From NCBI RefSeq assembly GCF_002286915.1, contig NZ_MVOG01000027.1:1-64000 (forward strand): a stretch of DNA of 64,000 nt, written 5' to 3'. The stretch is from Bifidobacterium italicum. Its GTDB lineage: Bacteria > Actinomycetota > Actinomycetes > Actinomycetales > Bifidobacteriaceae. Position numbers and translations under genes: made by a program. Shown piece after piece: positions 1-8,613 of the stretch; position 1 is the stretch's first letter, and each line of letters opens with the position of its first letter. The notes under the pieces are model-generated. The model did no database searches. It saw only the letters and a list, made by a program, of their open reading frames with translations, and was not told the DNA's origin.

Positions 1-881
1 GCGCCGTCCTCGGCAAGCCCATCGCCCATTCGCTCTCGCCGGTGCTCCACGAGGCGGCCTACCGCGCGCTCGGACTGGACGGCTGGAGCTACGGGCGCAT
101 CGAGATGGACGAGGACGGCCTCGCCGGCTTCCTCGACTCGCTCGACGCCGGCTGGGCCGGGCTGAGCCTGACGATGCCGCTCAAACGCACGATCCAGCCC
201 TATGGGACGCCGTCGAACCTGTGGGCGCGCGAGCTCGGCGTCGCGAACACGGCCGTATTCGCCGACGGCGCGACGCGCCTGTACAACACCGACGTCTACG
301 GCATCGCCCGCGCCTTCGCGCATGCGGCGCAGGCGCAGGGCGTCCAGCCGGAGGCGAACCAGTCGGCGGTCATCCTCGGCAACGGCAACACCGCAACTTC
401 CGCCCTCGCCGCATACGTCATGATGGGCGGCGTGACGCACGTGACCGTCGCCGCGCGCCACCCGCAGCGCACCCCCGGACTCGCCGAGATCGGCGCCCGG
501 CACGGAGTCGACGTGACGACGGCCGCGCTTGACGACGCGCATGTCCCGGCGCTGCTCGCCGACGCCGACCTCGTCGTCAACACGATCCCGGCGCACGGCG
601 CCGACGCCGTCGCGAACCGACTCGACGAGGCCGGCGTCTCCGTGCGCGGTATGCTGCTCGACGTCGTCTACGACCCGCGCCCGACCGAGCTTATGGAGAT
701 CTGGGAGCGTCTGGGCGGCGTCGCGCTGGGCGGGGAGGAGATGCTACTGTATCAAGCGGTGGCCCAGGTGCTGCTCATGACCGGACTCGCCGCAGACGAT
801 GACTTCGACGCCGTCGACGGGCGGTCCATGCACGGGCCGCTCGAGCAGGCCATGAGAGAGGCATTGGAGGAGGCGCTGTGA
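1..881 (+). CDS. aroE: Shikimate dehydrogenase, 3' part (5' end outside window)
   Basis: Catalyses NADPH-dependent reduction of 3-dehydroshikimate to shikimate in aromatic amino-acid biosynthesis. The reading frame is open from base 3 with no start in the window, so the N-terminus is missing; about 292 residues are visible. The first visible residues carry the substrate-binding GKPIAHSLSP motif, followed by the MPLK segment with the catalytic lysine, the YNTD segment with the catalytic aspartate and a GNGNTAT nucleotide-binding turn. The stop overlaps the GTG start of rapZ by four bases, so the two are probably translationally coupled. Confidence 0.93.
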   Translation, partial: AVLGKPIAHSLSPVLHEAAYRALGLDGWSYGRIEMDEDGLAGFLDSLDAGWAGLSLTMPLKRTIQPYGTPSNLWARELGVANTAVFADGATRLYNTDVYGIARAFAHAAQAQGVQPEANQSAVILGNGNTATSALAAYVMMGGVTHVTVAARHPQRTPGLAEIGARHGVDVTTAALDDAHVPALLADADLVVNTIPAHGADAVANRLDEAGVSVRGMLLDVVYDPRPTELMEIWERLGGVALGGEEMLLYQAVAQVLLMTGLAADDDFDAVDGRSMHGPLEQAMREALEEAL

Positions 882-1810
882 GCCAGGGCAACGAGACGAC
901 GACGCACGCGGACGGACCGAAGGGGCACATCGGCGGGCCGGCCGAGGGATTCGAGGTCATGCTCATCACCGGCATGTCCGGGGCCGGCAGGTCGCATGCC
1001 GCGCACAGCATCGAGGACATGGGCTGGTACGTCGTCGACAACATGCCCCCGCAGCTCATGGTGCCGATGGTCGACATGATGACCGCGTCCAAAAGCGGCG
1101 TGCACAAGCTCGCGGCCGTCATCGACGTGCGTTCCCGCGACTACTTCACCGACCTGTCCGCGATGCTCAGCCACCTCGACGACCTCGGCGTCAAGACGCG
1201 CATCCTGTTCCTCGACGCCGACGACGAGGTGCTCATCAAGCGCTTCGAGGCGGTGCGCCGGCCGCATCCGCTGCAACGCAGCGGACGGCTCATCGACGGC
1301 ATCCGCGAGGAGCGCGAGATGCTCGAGAACCTCGAGGAGCGCGCCGACATCGTCATCGACACCTCGCATCTGAGCATCCACCAGCTGTCGACGAAGCTGT
1401 ACAACGCGCTGATGGGTTCGGGTCCGACGACCGTCTCGGTGCACATCTTCAGCTTCGGCTTCAAATACGGCATCCCGATCGACGCCGACTTCGTCGCCGA
1501 CGTGCGGTTCCTGCCGAACCCGTACTGGGTGCCGCAGCTGCGCGGGCTCAACGGCCGCGACGAGCCGGTGAGCGACTACGTGCTGCGCAGCGACGGCGCG
1601 ACCGAGTTCCTCGACGCCTACGAGAGGGCGATCGAGATCGCCGTCAACGGCTACGCGCAGGAGGACAAGCACTACGTGACGATCGCCATCGGCTGCACCG
1701 GCGGCCAGCACCGCTCCGTCGCGATGAGCGAGGCCCTGGCGGAACGTCTGCGCGCCCACGGGCTCAACGTGAGCGTGTCCGCGCGCGAGCTCGACCGGCG
1801 CCAGTCCTGA
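878..1810 (+). CDS. rapZ: RapZ/YvcJ family P-loop nucleotide-binding protein
   Basis: 310-residue RapZ-family protein. E. coli RapZ is an RNase adaptor controlling amino-sugar synthesis; the actinobacterial role is less clear. The Walker A loop GMSGAGRS lies at residues 32-39, with Arg in place of the usual Lys, as I recall for actinobacterial members. The family signature GCTGGQHRS lies near the C-terminus. The GTG start overlaps the aroE stop (GTGA). The next gene is whiA. The yvcK/cofD gene that commonly sits between rapZ and whiA in Gram-positives is not present here. Confidence 0.92.
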   Translation: MSQGNETTTHADGPKGHIGGPAEGFEVMLITGMSGAGRSHAAHSIEDMGWYVVDNMPPQLMVPMVDMMTASKSGVHKLAAVIDVRSRDYFTDLSAMLSHLDDLGVKTRILFLDADDEVLIKRFEAVRRPHPLQRSGRLIDGIREEREMLENLEERADIVIDTSHLSIHQLSTKLYNALMGSGPTTVSVHIFSFGFKYGIPIDADFVADVRFLPNPYWVPQLRGLNGRDEPVSDYVLRSDGATEFLDAYERAIEIAVNGYAQEDKHYVTIAIGCTGGQHRSVAMSEALAERLRAHGLNVSVSARELDRRQS

Positions 1811-1927
1811 TCCGTCCCGGCCCACGCGACACGCGAAGAAACAAGCACAATTCCAACGGTTTGTCAAATGCGGGTCCACATCCGTCGTTGTCCAAGACCT
1901 TCGGTATCACGGAATGTCGGTGGTCAC

Positions 1928-1956
1928 TTGCGACACGCCGTATCGATCACGATAAA
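1928..1956 (+). promoter_or_regulatory. Possible whiA promoter
   Basis: TTGCGA, a 17-base spacer and GATAAA lie just upstream of the whiA ribosome site, within a 163-bp gap after rapZ. The spacing is ideal but the boxes are only partial matches. Confidence 0.35.
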
Positions 1957-1973
1957 CACAACAGGAGGATCCT

Positions 1974-2933
1974 TTGGCTCTTCTCGATGAAGTCAAACGT
2001 GAGCTGTCCGAAATCGACGGGGAGATGGTCCTGGCGCAGAAGGCGCAGGTGACCTCGATGCTCCGTTTCGGAGGCGGCCTTCGCAAAAGCGATCGAAACA
2101 TCATCGTCCAGGCGCAGTTCGACTCTCTCGACGCGGCCCAGTGGCTCCAGCGTGCGATCAAGAACCTGTACGGCCACGACGCGATGCTGACCGCGGTCGA
2201 ACGCCAGACGCCGACCGGTCCGGTGCGCCGCTACATGGTCATCGTCGAGCGCGGCGGCGTCGCCCTCGCGCTGCAGACCGGCCTGCTCGACCGGCGCAAG
2301 CACCAGGCCGTCGCCGGATTGCCCCAGGAGCTCATGGCCGGCAACATCGCCCAGATCAAGGCGATCTGGCGGGGCGCGTTCCTCGCGCACGGCGGCCTGT
2401 CCGATCCCGGCAAGGCCAGCTATCTCGAGATCATCTGCCCGACCGACGAGACCGCGCTGGCGCTCACGAGCGCCGCACGCCGCCTCGGTGTCAGCGCCAA
2501 GCCCCGCCAGCTGCGCAGCTCGCGCCGCGTGACACTCAAGGACCCCGACGCGATCGAACGCATGCTCAACCTGATGGGGGCCCCGCGCTCGGCGCGCGAG
2601 TGGACGGGCAAGCGATCCGACGGCGAAGCGCGCGGCAAGGCGAACCGTCTGGCCAACTTCGACGACGCGAACATGCGCCGCAGCGCGAAGGCGGCGGCCG
2701 AGGCGTGCGAGAAGGTGCGCCGCGCCTTCGAGATCCTCGGCGACGACGTGCCGGAGAACCTGCGCGCCGCCGGGCAGCTGCGCCTCGACCACGACGACGC
2801 GAGCCTCGAGGAGCTCGGGCGCCTCGCAGAGCCGCCGATCACGAAGGACGCCGTCGCCGGACGCATCCGACGCCTGCTGCAGCTGGCGGACAAGGTCGCC
2901 AAGGCGTCCCAGGACGCCGACGCCGAGGCGTGA
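1974..2933 (+). CDS. whiA: WhiA-type DNA-binding regulator
   Basis: 319-residue WhiA homologue, with an N-terminal degenerate LAGLIDADG fold and a C-terminal helix-turn-helix (about residues 245-315). In Streptomyces WhiA activates division genes together with WhiB; in non-sporulating Gram-positives it is linked to division and chromosome segregation. The start is TTG, chosen because a perfect AGGAGG (1963-1968) sits at good spacing and the family N-terminus begins here. It follows rapZ and precedes pgk, the usual neighbourhood. A short GC hairpin (2942-2961) follows the stop. Confidence 0.93.
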   Translation: MALLDEVKRELSEIDGEMVLAQKAQVTSMLRFGGGLRKSDRNIIVQAQFDSLDAAQWLQRAIKNLYGHDAMLTAVERQTPTGPVRRYMVIVERGGVALALQTGLLDRRKHQAVAGLPQELMAGNIAQIKAIWRGAFLAHGGLSDPGKASYLEIICPTDETALALTSAARRLGVSAKPRQLRSSRRVTLKDPDAIERMLNLMGAPRSAREWTGKRSDGEARGKANRLANFDDANMRRSAKAAAEACEKVRRAFEILGDDVPENLRAAGQLRLDHDDASLEELGRLAEPPITKDAVAGRIRRLLQLADKVAKASQDADAEA

Positions 2934-3026
2934 GCCTCGCCCCGGGCCGACGACGGCCCGGAAACATCTGTGGACAGGCGGGGCCGACGCTCTCGGCGGA
3001 AGGACGCGCCTGTTCGTTTGTGGCTG

Positions 3027-3032
3027 TATGAT
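3027..3032 (+). promoter_or_regulatory. Likely pgk -10 box
   Basis: TATGAT preceded directly by TG, about 64 bases upstream of the pgk start. No clear -35 is visible, so it could act as an extended -10. A separate promoter fits the need for strong glycolytic expression. Confidence 0.4.
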
Positions 3033-3095
3033 GCGTAACTGGCGGATCATGCAGCCGTTCCCCGCCAACACCGGCGGCGAGAAAGGAAAATCCAT

Positions 3096-4301
3096 ATGAA
3101 GACACTCAAGGATCTTGGAGATCTCAAGGGCAAGCGCGTCCTCGTCCGCGCCGATTTCAATGTGCCGCTCGATGGCACGACCATCACCGACGACGGTCGC
3201 ATCAAGGCCGCCCTCCCCACGATCGAACAGCTGCGCAAGGACGGCGCGAAGGTCATCCTCATGGCGCATCTGGGCCGCCCGAAGGGCAAGGTCGTCCCGG
3301 AGCTCTCCCTGGCGCCGGTCGCCGAACGCCTCAGCGAGCTGCTCGGCGTCCCGGTCGTCCTAGCGAAGGACACCTACGGCCCGGACGCGCAGGAGAAGGT
3401 CGCCGCGATGAAGGACGGCGACGTCGTGCTGCTCGAGAACGTCCGCTTCAACCCGGAGGAGACGAGCAAGGACGAGGCCGAACGCGCCGCGTACGCGAAG
3501 AAGATCGCCGCCCTCGGCGACGTCTTCGTCTCCGACGGCTTCGGCGTCGTGCACCGCGCGCAGGGCTCCAACTACGACGTGGCTGCCGATCTGCCGGCCG
3601 CCGCCGGCCTGCTCGTCGAGAAGGAAGTCAAGGCGCTGTCCAAGGCGACCGAGGACCCGGAGCGTCCGTTCACCGTCGTGCTCGGCGGCTCGAAGGTCTC
3701 CGACAAGCTCGGCGTCATCGAGAACCTCCTCGACAAGGCCGACCGCCTCGTCATCGGCGGCGGCATGGTGTTCACGTTCCTCAAGGCCAAGGGCTACGAG
3801 GTCGGCACGTCGCTGCTCGAGGAGGACCAGATCGAGAAGGTCAAGGGCTACATCGAGACGGCCGAGAAGAACGGCGTCGAACTCGTCCTGCCGGTCGACA
3901 TCGTCGTCAACAAGGGCTTCCCGGCCGGTGACACCCCGATCGACCCGAAGGTCGTCCCGGCCGACCAGATCCCGTCCGACATGATGGGTCTCGACATCGG
4001 CCCCGAATCCTGCAAGCTCTTCCATGACAAGATCGTCGATTCGAAGACGGTCGTATGGAACGGTCCGATGGGCGTGTTCGAAATCCCGCAGTTCGCCAAC
4101 GGCACCCGCGCGGTCGCCCAGGCGCTCGTCGACGCGACGGCGAACGGCGCGTTCACGATCGTCGGCGGCGGCGACTCCGCGGCAGCGGTGCGCAACCTCG
4201 GTTTCCCGGAGGACGGCTTCTCGCACATCTCGACCGGCGGCGGCGCCTCCCTCGAATTCCTCGAAGGCAAGGAGCTTCCGGGACTCACGGTCCTCGATTG
4301 A
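3096..4301 (+). CDS. pgk: Phosphoglycerate kinase
   Basis: 401-residue cytosolic enzyme that transfers the acyl phosphate of 1,3-bisphosphoglycerate to ADP in lower glycolysis, which the bifid shunt feeds. Visible signatures are RADFNVPL near residue 20, the AHLGRPKG phosphate-binding segment, LLENVRF and the C-terminal nucleotide-binding GGGDSAAAV. Length is normal. The ATG is preceded by GAAAGGAAA. It is followed at 120 bp by tpiA, with an 11-bp hairpin between that may mark processing or partial termination. Confidence 0.97.
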   Translation: MKTLKDLGDLKGKRVLVRADFNVPLDGTTITDDGRIKAALPTIEQLRKDGAKVILMAHLGRPKGKVVPELSLAPVAERLSELLGVPVVLAKDTYGPDAQEKVAAMKDGDVVLLENVRFNPEETSKDEAERAAYAKKIAALGDVFVSDGFGVVHRAQGSNYDVAADLPAAAGLLVEKEVKALSKATEDPERPFTVVLGGSKVSDKLGVIENLLDKADRLVIGGGMVFTFLKAKGYEVGTSLLEEDQIEKVKGYIETAEKNGVELVLPVDIVVNKGFPAGDTPIDPKVVPADQIPSDMMGLDIGPESCKLFHDKIVDSKTVVWNGPMGVFEIPQFANGTRAVAQALVDATANGAFTIVGGGDSAAAVRNLGFPEDGFSHISTGGGASLEFLEGKELPGLTVLD

Positions 4302-4348
4302 CGGTACATGCCGCGGTTCGTGCCGCGGCGCCCGTACCGCGACGACAA

Positions 4349-4382
4349 GGCGCGCACCGTCCGGCACACGGCGGTGCGCGCC
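4349..4382 (+). other. Intercistronic hairpin between pgk and tpiA
   Basis: GGCGCGCACCG (4349-4359) pairs perfectly with CGGTGCGCGCC (4372-4382) across a 12-base loop. There is no U-tract, so an RNA-processing or stabilising element is more likely than a strong terminator. Confidence 0.35.
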
Positions 4383-4421
4383 GCGCGTTCCATCCGCAGA
4401 CCCACGTCCTAGGGAATCCAT

Positions 4422-5228
4422 ATGGCATCAGCACGCATTCCGATGGTGGCCGGCAACTGGAAGATGAACTTCGATCATCTCGAGGCGACCGCCTTCGTCC
4501 AGCAATTCGCGAAGAACCTCAAATCCGGCCGTTTCGACTTCTCGAAATGCGAGGTGGCGTTGTTTCCGGCCTTCACGGCGCTGCGCAGCGTCCAGGTGCT
4601 CGTCGACGCGGACAACCTCAGGATCCGCTACGGGGCGCAGACCGTCTCCGTCACATCCCAGGGCGCCTTCACCGGCGACGTCTCCGCGGACATGCTCGCC
4701 CGCCTCGGCTGCAGCTACGTCATCGTCGGCCATTCCGAACGCCGAAAATACCATCCCGAGGACGACGCGAACATCGTCGATCAGGTGCGCGCCGTCCTGG
4801 CCGCCGGCATGCAGCCGATCCTGTGCGTCGGCGAAAGCCTCGAGGAGCGCCGCAAGGGCATCGAGCTCGACTTCGCAGTCGGACAGGTGCATGACGTGAC
4901 GCGCGATCTTTCCGACGAGGAGGCCGAGCGGCTCATCATCGCCTACGAACCGGTGTGGGCGATCGGCACCGGCATGGTCGCCACGCCGCAGTCCGCGCAG
5001 GACGCCGCCGAGGCGTTCCGCGCGCATCTGGCGCGCACCTTCAACGACCACGTCGCGCAGACGGTGCGCGTGCTGTACGGGGGATCGGTCACGTCGCGCA
5101 ACGCCGTCGAGCTCATCAGCGAACCCGACGTCGACGGATTCCTCATCGGCGGCGCCGCGCTGCACGTCGATGAGCTGACGAGGATCTGCATGCTCACGCT
5201 GAGGACCACATCTTCACAAGGTCTTTGA
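4422..5228 (+). CDS. tpiA: Triosephosphate isomerase
   Basis: 268-residue TIM-barrel enzyme interconverting glyceraldehyde-3-phosphate and dihydroxyacetone phosphate. The active-site lysine is in GNWKMN near the N-terminus, the catalytic histidine in IVGHSERR, the catalytic glutamate in AYEPVWAIGTG, and the phosphate-binding loop is LYGGSV. The ATG has an upstream AGGGAAT. It lies between pgk and secG in the standard actinobacterial order. Confidence 0.97.
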   Translation: MASARIPMVAGNWKMNFDHLEATAFVQQFAKNLKSGRFDFSKCEVALFPAFTALRSVQVLVDADNLRIRYGAQTVSVTSQGAFTGDVSADMLARLGCSYVIVGHSERRKYHPEDDANIVDQVRAVLAAGMQPILCVGESLEERRKGIELDFAVGQVHDVTRDLSDEEAERLIIAYEPVWAIGTGMVATPQSAQDAAEAFRAHLARTFNDHVAQTVRVLYGGSVTSRNAVELISEPDVDGFLIGGAALHVDELTRICMLTLRTTSSQGL

Positions 5229-5300
5229 GATTGCGCGTCGTTTTGTTCTCGGCCTTGCGCTAAGGTGGTACCAGCAATTGATAGTTTTGGAGGTTCACCA

Positions 5301-5561
5301 GTGTCCGGTATCGCAGTTGTCAAGCTGATCCTGCAGATTGTGCTCGTCGTGCTCAGCCTGCTGCTCACCCTGCTCATCCTTATGCACAAGGGCAAGGGCG
5401 GCGGCCTGTCTGACATGTTCGGCGGCGGCCTGACGCAGAACGCCGGTTCCTCGGGCGTCGCGGAGAAGAACCTGAACCGTTGGACGGTCATCATCGCGCT
5501 CATCTGGGCCGCGATCATCGTCGCGCTCGGGCTCATCGCGAAGTTCGTCCCCGCGGTCTGA
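5301..5561 (+). CDS. secG: Preprotein translocase subunit SecG
   Basis: 86-residue membrane protein, an accessory subunit of the SecYEG channel. Two hydrophobic helices (about residues 4-24 and 62-83) flank a glycine-rich loop (GGGLSDMFGGGL) typical of SecG. I chose the GTG at 5301 because GGAGG sits 7 bases upstream (5289-5293). An in-frame earlier GTG would add residues unlike the family. It closes the whiA-pgk-tpiA run and is followed by a terminator. Confidence 0.93.
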   Translation: MSGIAVVKLILQIVLVVLSLLLTLLILMHKGKGGGLSDMFGGGLTQNAGSSGVAEKNLNRWTVIIALIWAAIIVALGLIAKFVPAV

Positions 5562-5586
5562 CCCTCCGTGGCGACCATCAGCTTCG

Positions 5587-5620
5587 ATCCCATGGCCATG
5601 ACGGCCATGGGATTCTTTGT
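5587..5620 (+). terminator. Intrinsic terminator after secG
   Basis: ATCCCATGGCC (5587-5597) pairs perfectly with GGCCATGGGAT (5603-5613) around an ATGAC loop, followed by TCTTTGT. The position, 26 bp after secG, fits the end of the glycolytic operon. Confidence 0.75.
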
Positions 5621-5690
5621 ATGCGCCGGCCCCGGCGGGATCCGACCTTGACCGACGACACGATACGACCAATACGATAGGGGAGGGGAG

Positions 5691-6518
5691 ATGCCCACCA
5701 CGTCATCCATCATCGTCGATCTCGACGGCACATTGCTGCACGACGCGCCGCGTTTCGAGGAACGCGACTTCAGCATGCGCACGCAGCGCGCCGTCGACCG
5801 CCTGCATGACGCCGGCATCCCGGTGGCCGTCGCCACGGCGCGTCCGGTGAGCACCGGGCTCGGCATCGTCCGAAGGCTGCGCGCCGACGCGTGCATCTAC
5901 CTCAACGGCGCGCTCATCGACTTCGATCCGTCACATTCCGACATGGCGTCGCTCACGGGGCGCCGGGCCGCCGAGACGGGCGCCCTGCTCAAGGTCGGCT
6001 TCCCCTCGAGCCGTGCCTGCGACGTGTGTCGCGCGATCCTGAGCGTCATGCCGGATCTGCAAATCGGCATCGTCATGGACGACGTGCGTTACACGAACTT
6101 CGACGTGACGCAGTACTGGACGTCGCAGACATGGACCTACACCGATTTCCGCGACGTACCCGACGGCGTCGCCGACAAGATCATCGCCTTCCCCCGCGCC
6201 GACCAGACCGGACTGCTCGCCACGCTCATCCCCGACGACTTCGATGTACACGTCTCCGAGGGAAGGCTTTGGATGCTGATGGCACCGGAGGCGAACAAGG
6301 AGCAGGCGATGCGCACGTTGTACGAACGCTGGGGGATCGACCCGTCATCGGCCGTGTCCTTCGGAGACGACATCGTCGACATCGCGATGATGGAGCAGTC
6401 CGGCACCGGCGTTGCCGTCGCGAACGCGAATCCCCGAGTCCTCGCGATCAGCGACGAGGTATGCGCATCGAACAATGACGACGGTGTCGCCCAATGGATT
6501 GAACACAACATGCTGTAA
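5691..6518 (+). CDS. HAD-superfamily (Cof-type) phosphatase
   Basis: 275-residue Cof-like haloacid-dehalogenase hydrolase, probably acting on a sugar phosphate or other small phosphoester. Motif I is VDLDGTLL at the N-terminus and motif IV is FGDDIVDIAMM near the C-terminus, with a cap domain between. The ATG follows a very purine-rich GGGGAGGGGAG. A candidate promoter (TTGACC at 5648, TACGAT at 5673) lies upstream. The last codons contain the first copy of the TTGAACA array that runs into the next gene. The substrate cannot be predicted. Confidence 0.85.
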   Translation: MPTTSSIIVDLDGTLLHDAPRFEERDFSMRTQRAVDRLHDAGIPVAVATARPVSTGLGIVRRLRADACIYLNGALIDFDPSHSDMASLTGRRAAETGALLKVGFPSSRACDVCRAILSVMPDLQIGIVMDDVRYTNFDVTQYWTSQTWTYTDFRDVPDGVADKIIAFPRADQTGLLATLIPDDFDVHVSEGRLWMLMAPEANKEQAMRTLYERWGIDPSSAVSFGDDIVDIAMMEQSGTGVAVANANPRVLAISDEVCASNNDDGVAQWIEHNML

Positions 6519-6698
6519 TTGAACACTTGATAATAGTCATTGAACAAAAAGCATAATGTTTGAACAATGATGAGATCATGTTGAACATCATGTACATTGG
6601 AGGATGATCACGGACCGCAGACGGTCAAGTTCATCATCCGGATTCCGTTGTTCAACGTTCAGCGTGTCATGTTCAACGTATGCTAGACTGTCGTTCAG
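6499..6698 (+). repeat. Phased TTGAACA heptamer array upstream of the HTH-aminotransferase gene
   Basis: Five exact direct copies of TTGAACA start at 6499, 6519, 6540, 6560 and 6581, giving steps of 20, 21, 20 and 21 bp, close to two turns of B-DNA. Two exact inverted copies (TGTTCAA) follow at 6649 and 6670, 21 bp apart, with degenerate inverted copies at 6628 (xGTTCAx) and 6692. The inverted copies abut or overlap the likely promoter. The region is much more AT-rich than its surroundings. An operator array bound on one face of the helix is the simplest reading, and the downstream gene's own N-terminal HTH is the obvious candidate binder. That is inference. Confidence 0.8.
6679..6689 (+). 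promoter_or_regulatory. Probable -10 region of the HTH-aminotransferase gene
   Basis: Overlapping TATGCT (6679-6684) and TAGACT (6684-6689) lie about 45 bp upstream of the ATG, directly after the inverted heptamer at 6670-6676 and over the degenerate copy at 6692. A bound array would therefore occlude polymerase. No convincing -35 was found. Confidence 0.5.
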
Positions 6699-6730
6699 TT
6701 TGCATTGCACATCTCGCGACGGGAGCTTTG

Positions 6731-8548
6731 ATGACGGATCGATTCACGCAGCGCCTCAATCAGGCGATGGATCTGCGCAACATACGGCAGAGCGACTTCG
6801 TGAAGGCGGCCGAGGAGCATGGCGTCAAACTCGGCCGCAGCCACGTCAGCCAATACGTCAACGGCAAGACGCGGCCCCGTCCGGAGATAGAGCGTTTCCT
6901 CGCCGCTGTGCTCGGCGTCGACGCGCGCTGGCTCGCGGGGGAGCAGGTCGCCTTCGACGAGCATCCGGCCACCTTCAACGATGTTGAACAAACAACAAAC
7001 GTTGAACATCGTCATGTCATTGAACAGCATGCCGACGGTAACGTTCAAGAAGATATTGAACAGCACAATATCGTTGAACTTATGGATTTTGAACACAGGG
7101 ATTCAATTGAACATGAAGATGTTGAACATGAATATGGCATTGAACCGAAGGACGTCGCTGCACACGATGTCCAGCCGTCATCTTTGAACATCAGCGAACC
7201 GACCCACGCATCGGCACCGCATCGATCCGGACAGGAGCACATCATGGAACCGCAATTCGACGACGACGTTCAGGACCCCTCGTTCATCGACGTGCCCTCG
7301 AGCGTGACGCCCGAGGAGCCCAAGGTGCGCGGCAGACGCACCTTCGCGAAGTCGCATAAGCTCGACAACGTCCTCTACGACGTGCGCGGCCCGGTCGTCA
7401 ACGAGGCCGCGCGCATGGAGGCCGCCGGCATGCACGTCATGAAGCTCAACATCGGCAATCCGGCGCCCTTCGGCTTCCGCACGCCGGACGAGGTCGTCTA
7501 CGACATGGCCCAGCAGCTCACCGACACCGAGGGCTACTCGGCGTCCAAGGGCCTGTTCTCGGCGCGCAAGGCGATCATGCAGTACGCGCAGCTCAAGAAC
7601 CTGCCGAATGTCGGCGTCGAGGACATCTACACCGGCAACGGCGTCAGCGAGCTCATCAACCTGAGCATGAGCGCGCTGCTCGACAACGGCGACGAGGTGC
7701 TGCTGCCGGCGCCGGACTATCCGCTGTGGACGGCATGCGTCACATTGGCCGGCGGCAAGCCGGTGCACTACATCTGCGACGAGCAGTCCGAATGGTATCC
7801 GGACATCGACGACATGCGCGCCAAGATCACCGACCGCACGAAGTCGATCGTCATCATCAACCCGAACAACCCGACCGGCGCGCTCTACCCGAGGGAGGTG
7901 CTCGAGCAGATCGTCGACCTGGCGCGCGAACACCAGCTGATGATCTTCTCCGACGAGATCTACGACCGGCTCGTCATGGACGGCCTCGAGCACACGTCGA
8001 TCGCGTCGCTCGCCCCGGACCTGTTCTGCGTCACCTACAGCGGCCTGTCGAAGTCGCATATGATCGCCGGCTACCGCATCGGCTGGATGATCCTGTCGGG
8101 CAACAAGGCGATCGCGAAGGACTACATCGAGGGTCTCGACATGCTCACGAACATGCGCATCTGCTCGAACGTGCCCGCGCAGTCGATCGTGCAGACCGCG
8201 CTCGGCGGCCACCAGAGCGTCAACGACTACCTCGTGCCCGGCGGACGCATCTACGAGCAGCGCGAATACATCTACGACGCGCTCAACTCGATCGACGGCA
8301 TCACCGCCGTCAAACCGAAGGCCGCGTTCTACATCTTCCCGAGGATCGACGTGCGCAGGTTCAACATCCACGACGACGAGCAGTTCGCGCTCGACCTGCT
8401 GCACGACGAGAAGCTGCTCATCGTGCAGGGCACCGGCTTCAACTGGAAGGACCCCGACCACTTCCGCGTCGTCTACCTGCCGCGCGTCGAGGTGCTCAAA
8501 GGCGCCGTCGACAAGATGACGCGGTTCTTCTCCCACTACCGCCAGTGA
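6731..8548 (+). CDS. XRE-type HTH domain fused to class I aminotransferase
   Basis: 605 residues. Residues 1-75 form an XRE/Cro-like helix-turn-helix (SDFVKAAEEHG, RSHVSQYVNGKTRPRP). About residues 80-205 are a charged low-complexity linker with a repeated (I/V)-E-(H/Q) unit. From about residue 210 there is a complete fold-type I PLP aminotransferase like AlaA, with NPNNPTG and the PLP lysine K441 in YSGLSKSHM. Typical enzymes of this group are about 400 residues, so the first 200 are extra. I chose the ATG at 6731 for its GGGAG at 6721-6725. Likely roles are alanine/valine or related transamination and self-regulation through the TTGAACA array. The regulatory part is inferred. Confidence 0.85.
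   Translation: MTDRFTQRLNQAMDLRNIRQSDFVKAAEEHGVKLGRSHVSQYVNGKTRPRPEIERFLAAVLGVDARWLAGEQVAFDEHPATFNDVEQTTNVEHRHVIEQHADGNVQEDIEQHNIVELMDFEHRDSIEHEDVEHEYGIEPKDVAAHDVQPSSLNISEPTHASAPHRSGQEHIMEPQFDDDVQDPSFIDVPSSVTPEEPKVRGRRTFAKSHKLDNVLYDVRGPVVNEAARMEAAGMHVMKLNIGNPAPFGFRTPDEVVYDMAQQLTDTEGYSASKGLFSARKAIMQYAQLKNLPNVGVEDIYTGNGVSELINLSMSALLDNGDEVLLPAPDYPLWTACVTLAGGKPVHYICDEQSEWYPDIDDMRAKITDRTKSIVIINPNNPTGALYPREVLEQIVDLAREHQLMIFSDEIYDRLVMDGLEHTSIASLAPDLFCVTYSGLSKSHMIAGYRIGWMILSGNKAIAKDYIEGLDMLTNMRICSNVPAQSIVQTALGGHQSVNDYLVPGGRIYEQREYIYDALNSIDGITAVKPKAAFYIFPRIDVRRFNIHDDEQFALDLLHDEKLLIVQGTGFNWKDPDHFRVVYLPRVEVLKGAVDKMTRFFSHYRQ
6984..7190 (+). repeat. In-gene TTGAACA repeats encoding an (I/V)-E-(H/Q) linker
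   Basis: Inside the HTH-aminotransferase reading frame TTGAACA occurs at 6984, 7002, 7020, 7056, 7089, 7107, 7122 and 7184, with one-base variants at 7074 (TTGAACT) and 7140 (TTGAACC). Except for the last, steps are 15, 18 or 36 bp, always in the same frame, giving VEQ, VEH, IEQ, VEL, FEH, IEH and IEP at residues 85-154. The heptamer is the same as in the upstream array, and the stretch is markedly AT-rich inside a GC-rich gene. Confidence 0.8.
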
Positions 8549-8613
8549 CCGGCGGCGCGGGGAAACGGGACACGGCACGAACGGCAACACCAAGGAAAGA
8601 AGGAAGGCGCCAT

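Noticed and set aside
752-1879. Long minus-strand frame opposite rapZ
   Set aside because: Shadow of a high-GC gene: RapZ on the plus strand has clear family motifs, while this frame has no domain, poor composition and no ribosome site. The same holds for long antisense frames at 12236-14446 and 26857-28812.
2942-2961. Terminator after whiA
   Set aside because: Only a 7-bp GC stem with no U-tract, close to a likely pgk promoter; not strong enough to list as a terminator.
6499-7190. CRISPR array from regular TTGAACA repeats
   Set aside because: The repeat unit is only seven bases, spacers are partly coding and no cas genes are present; regular spacing fits protein binding, not CRISPR.
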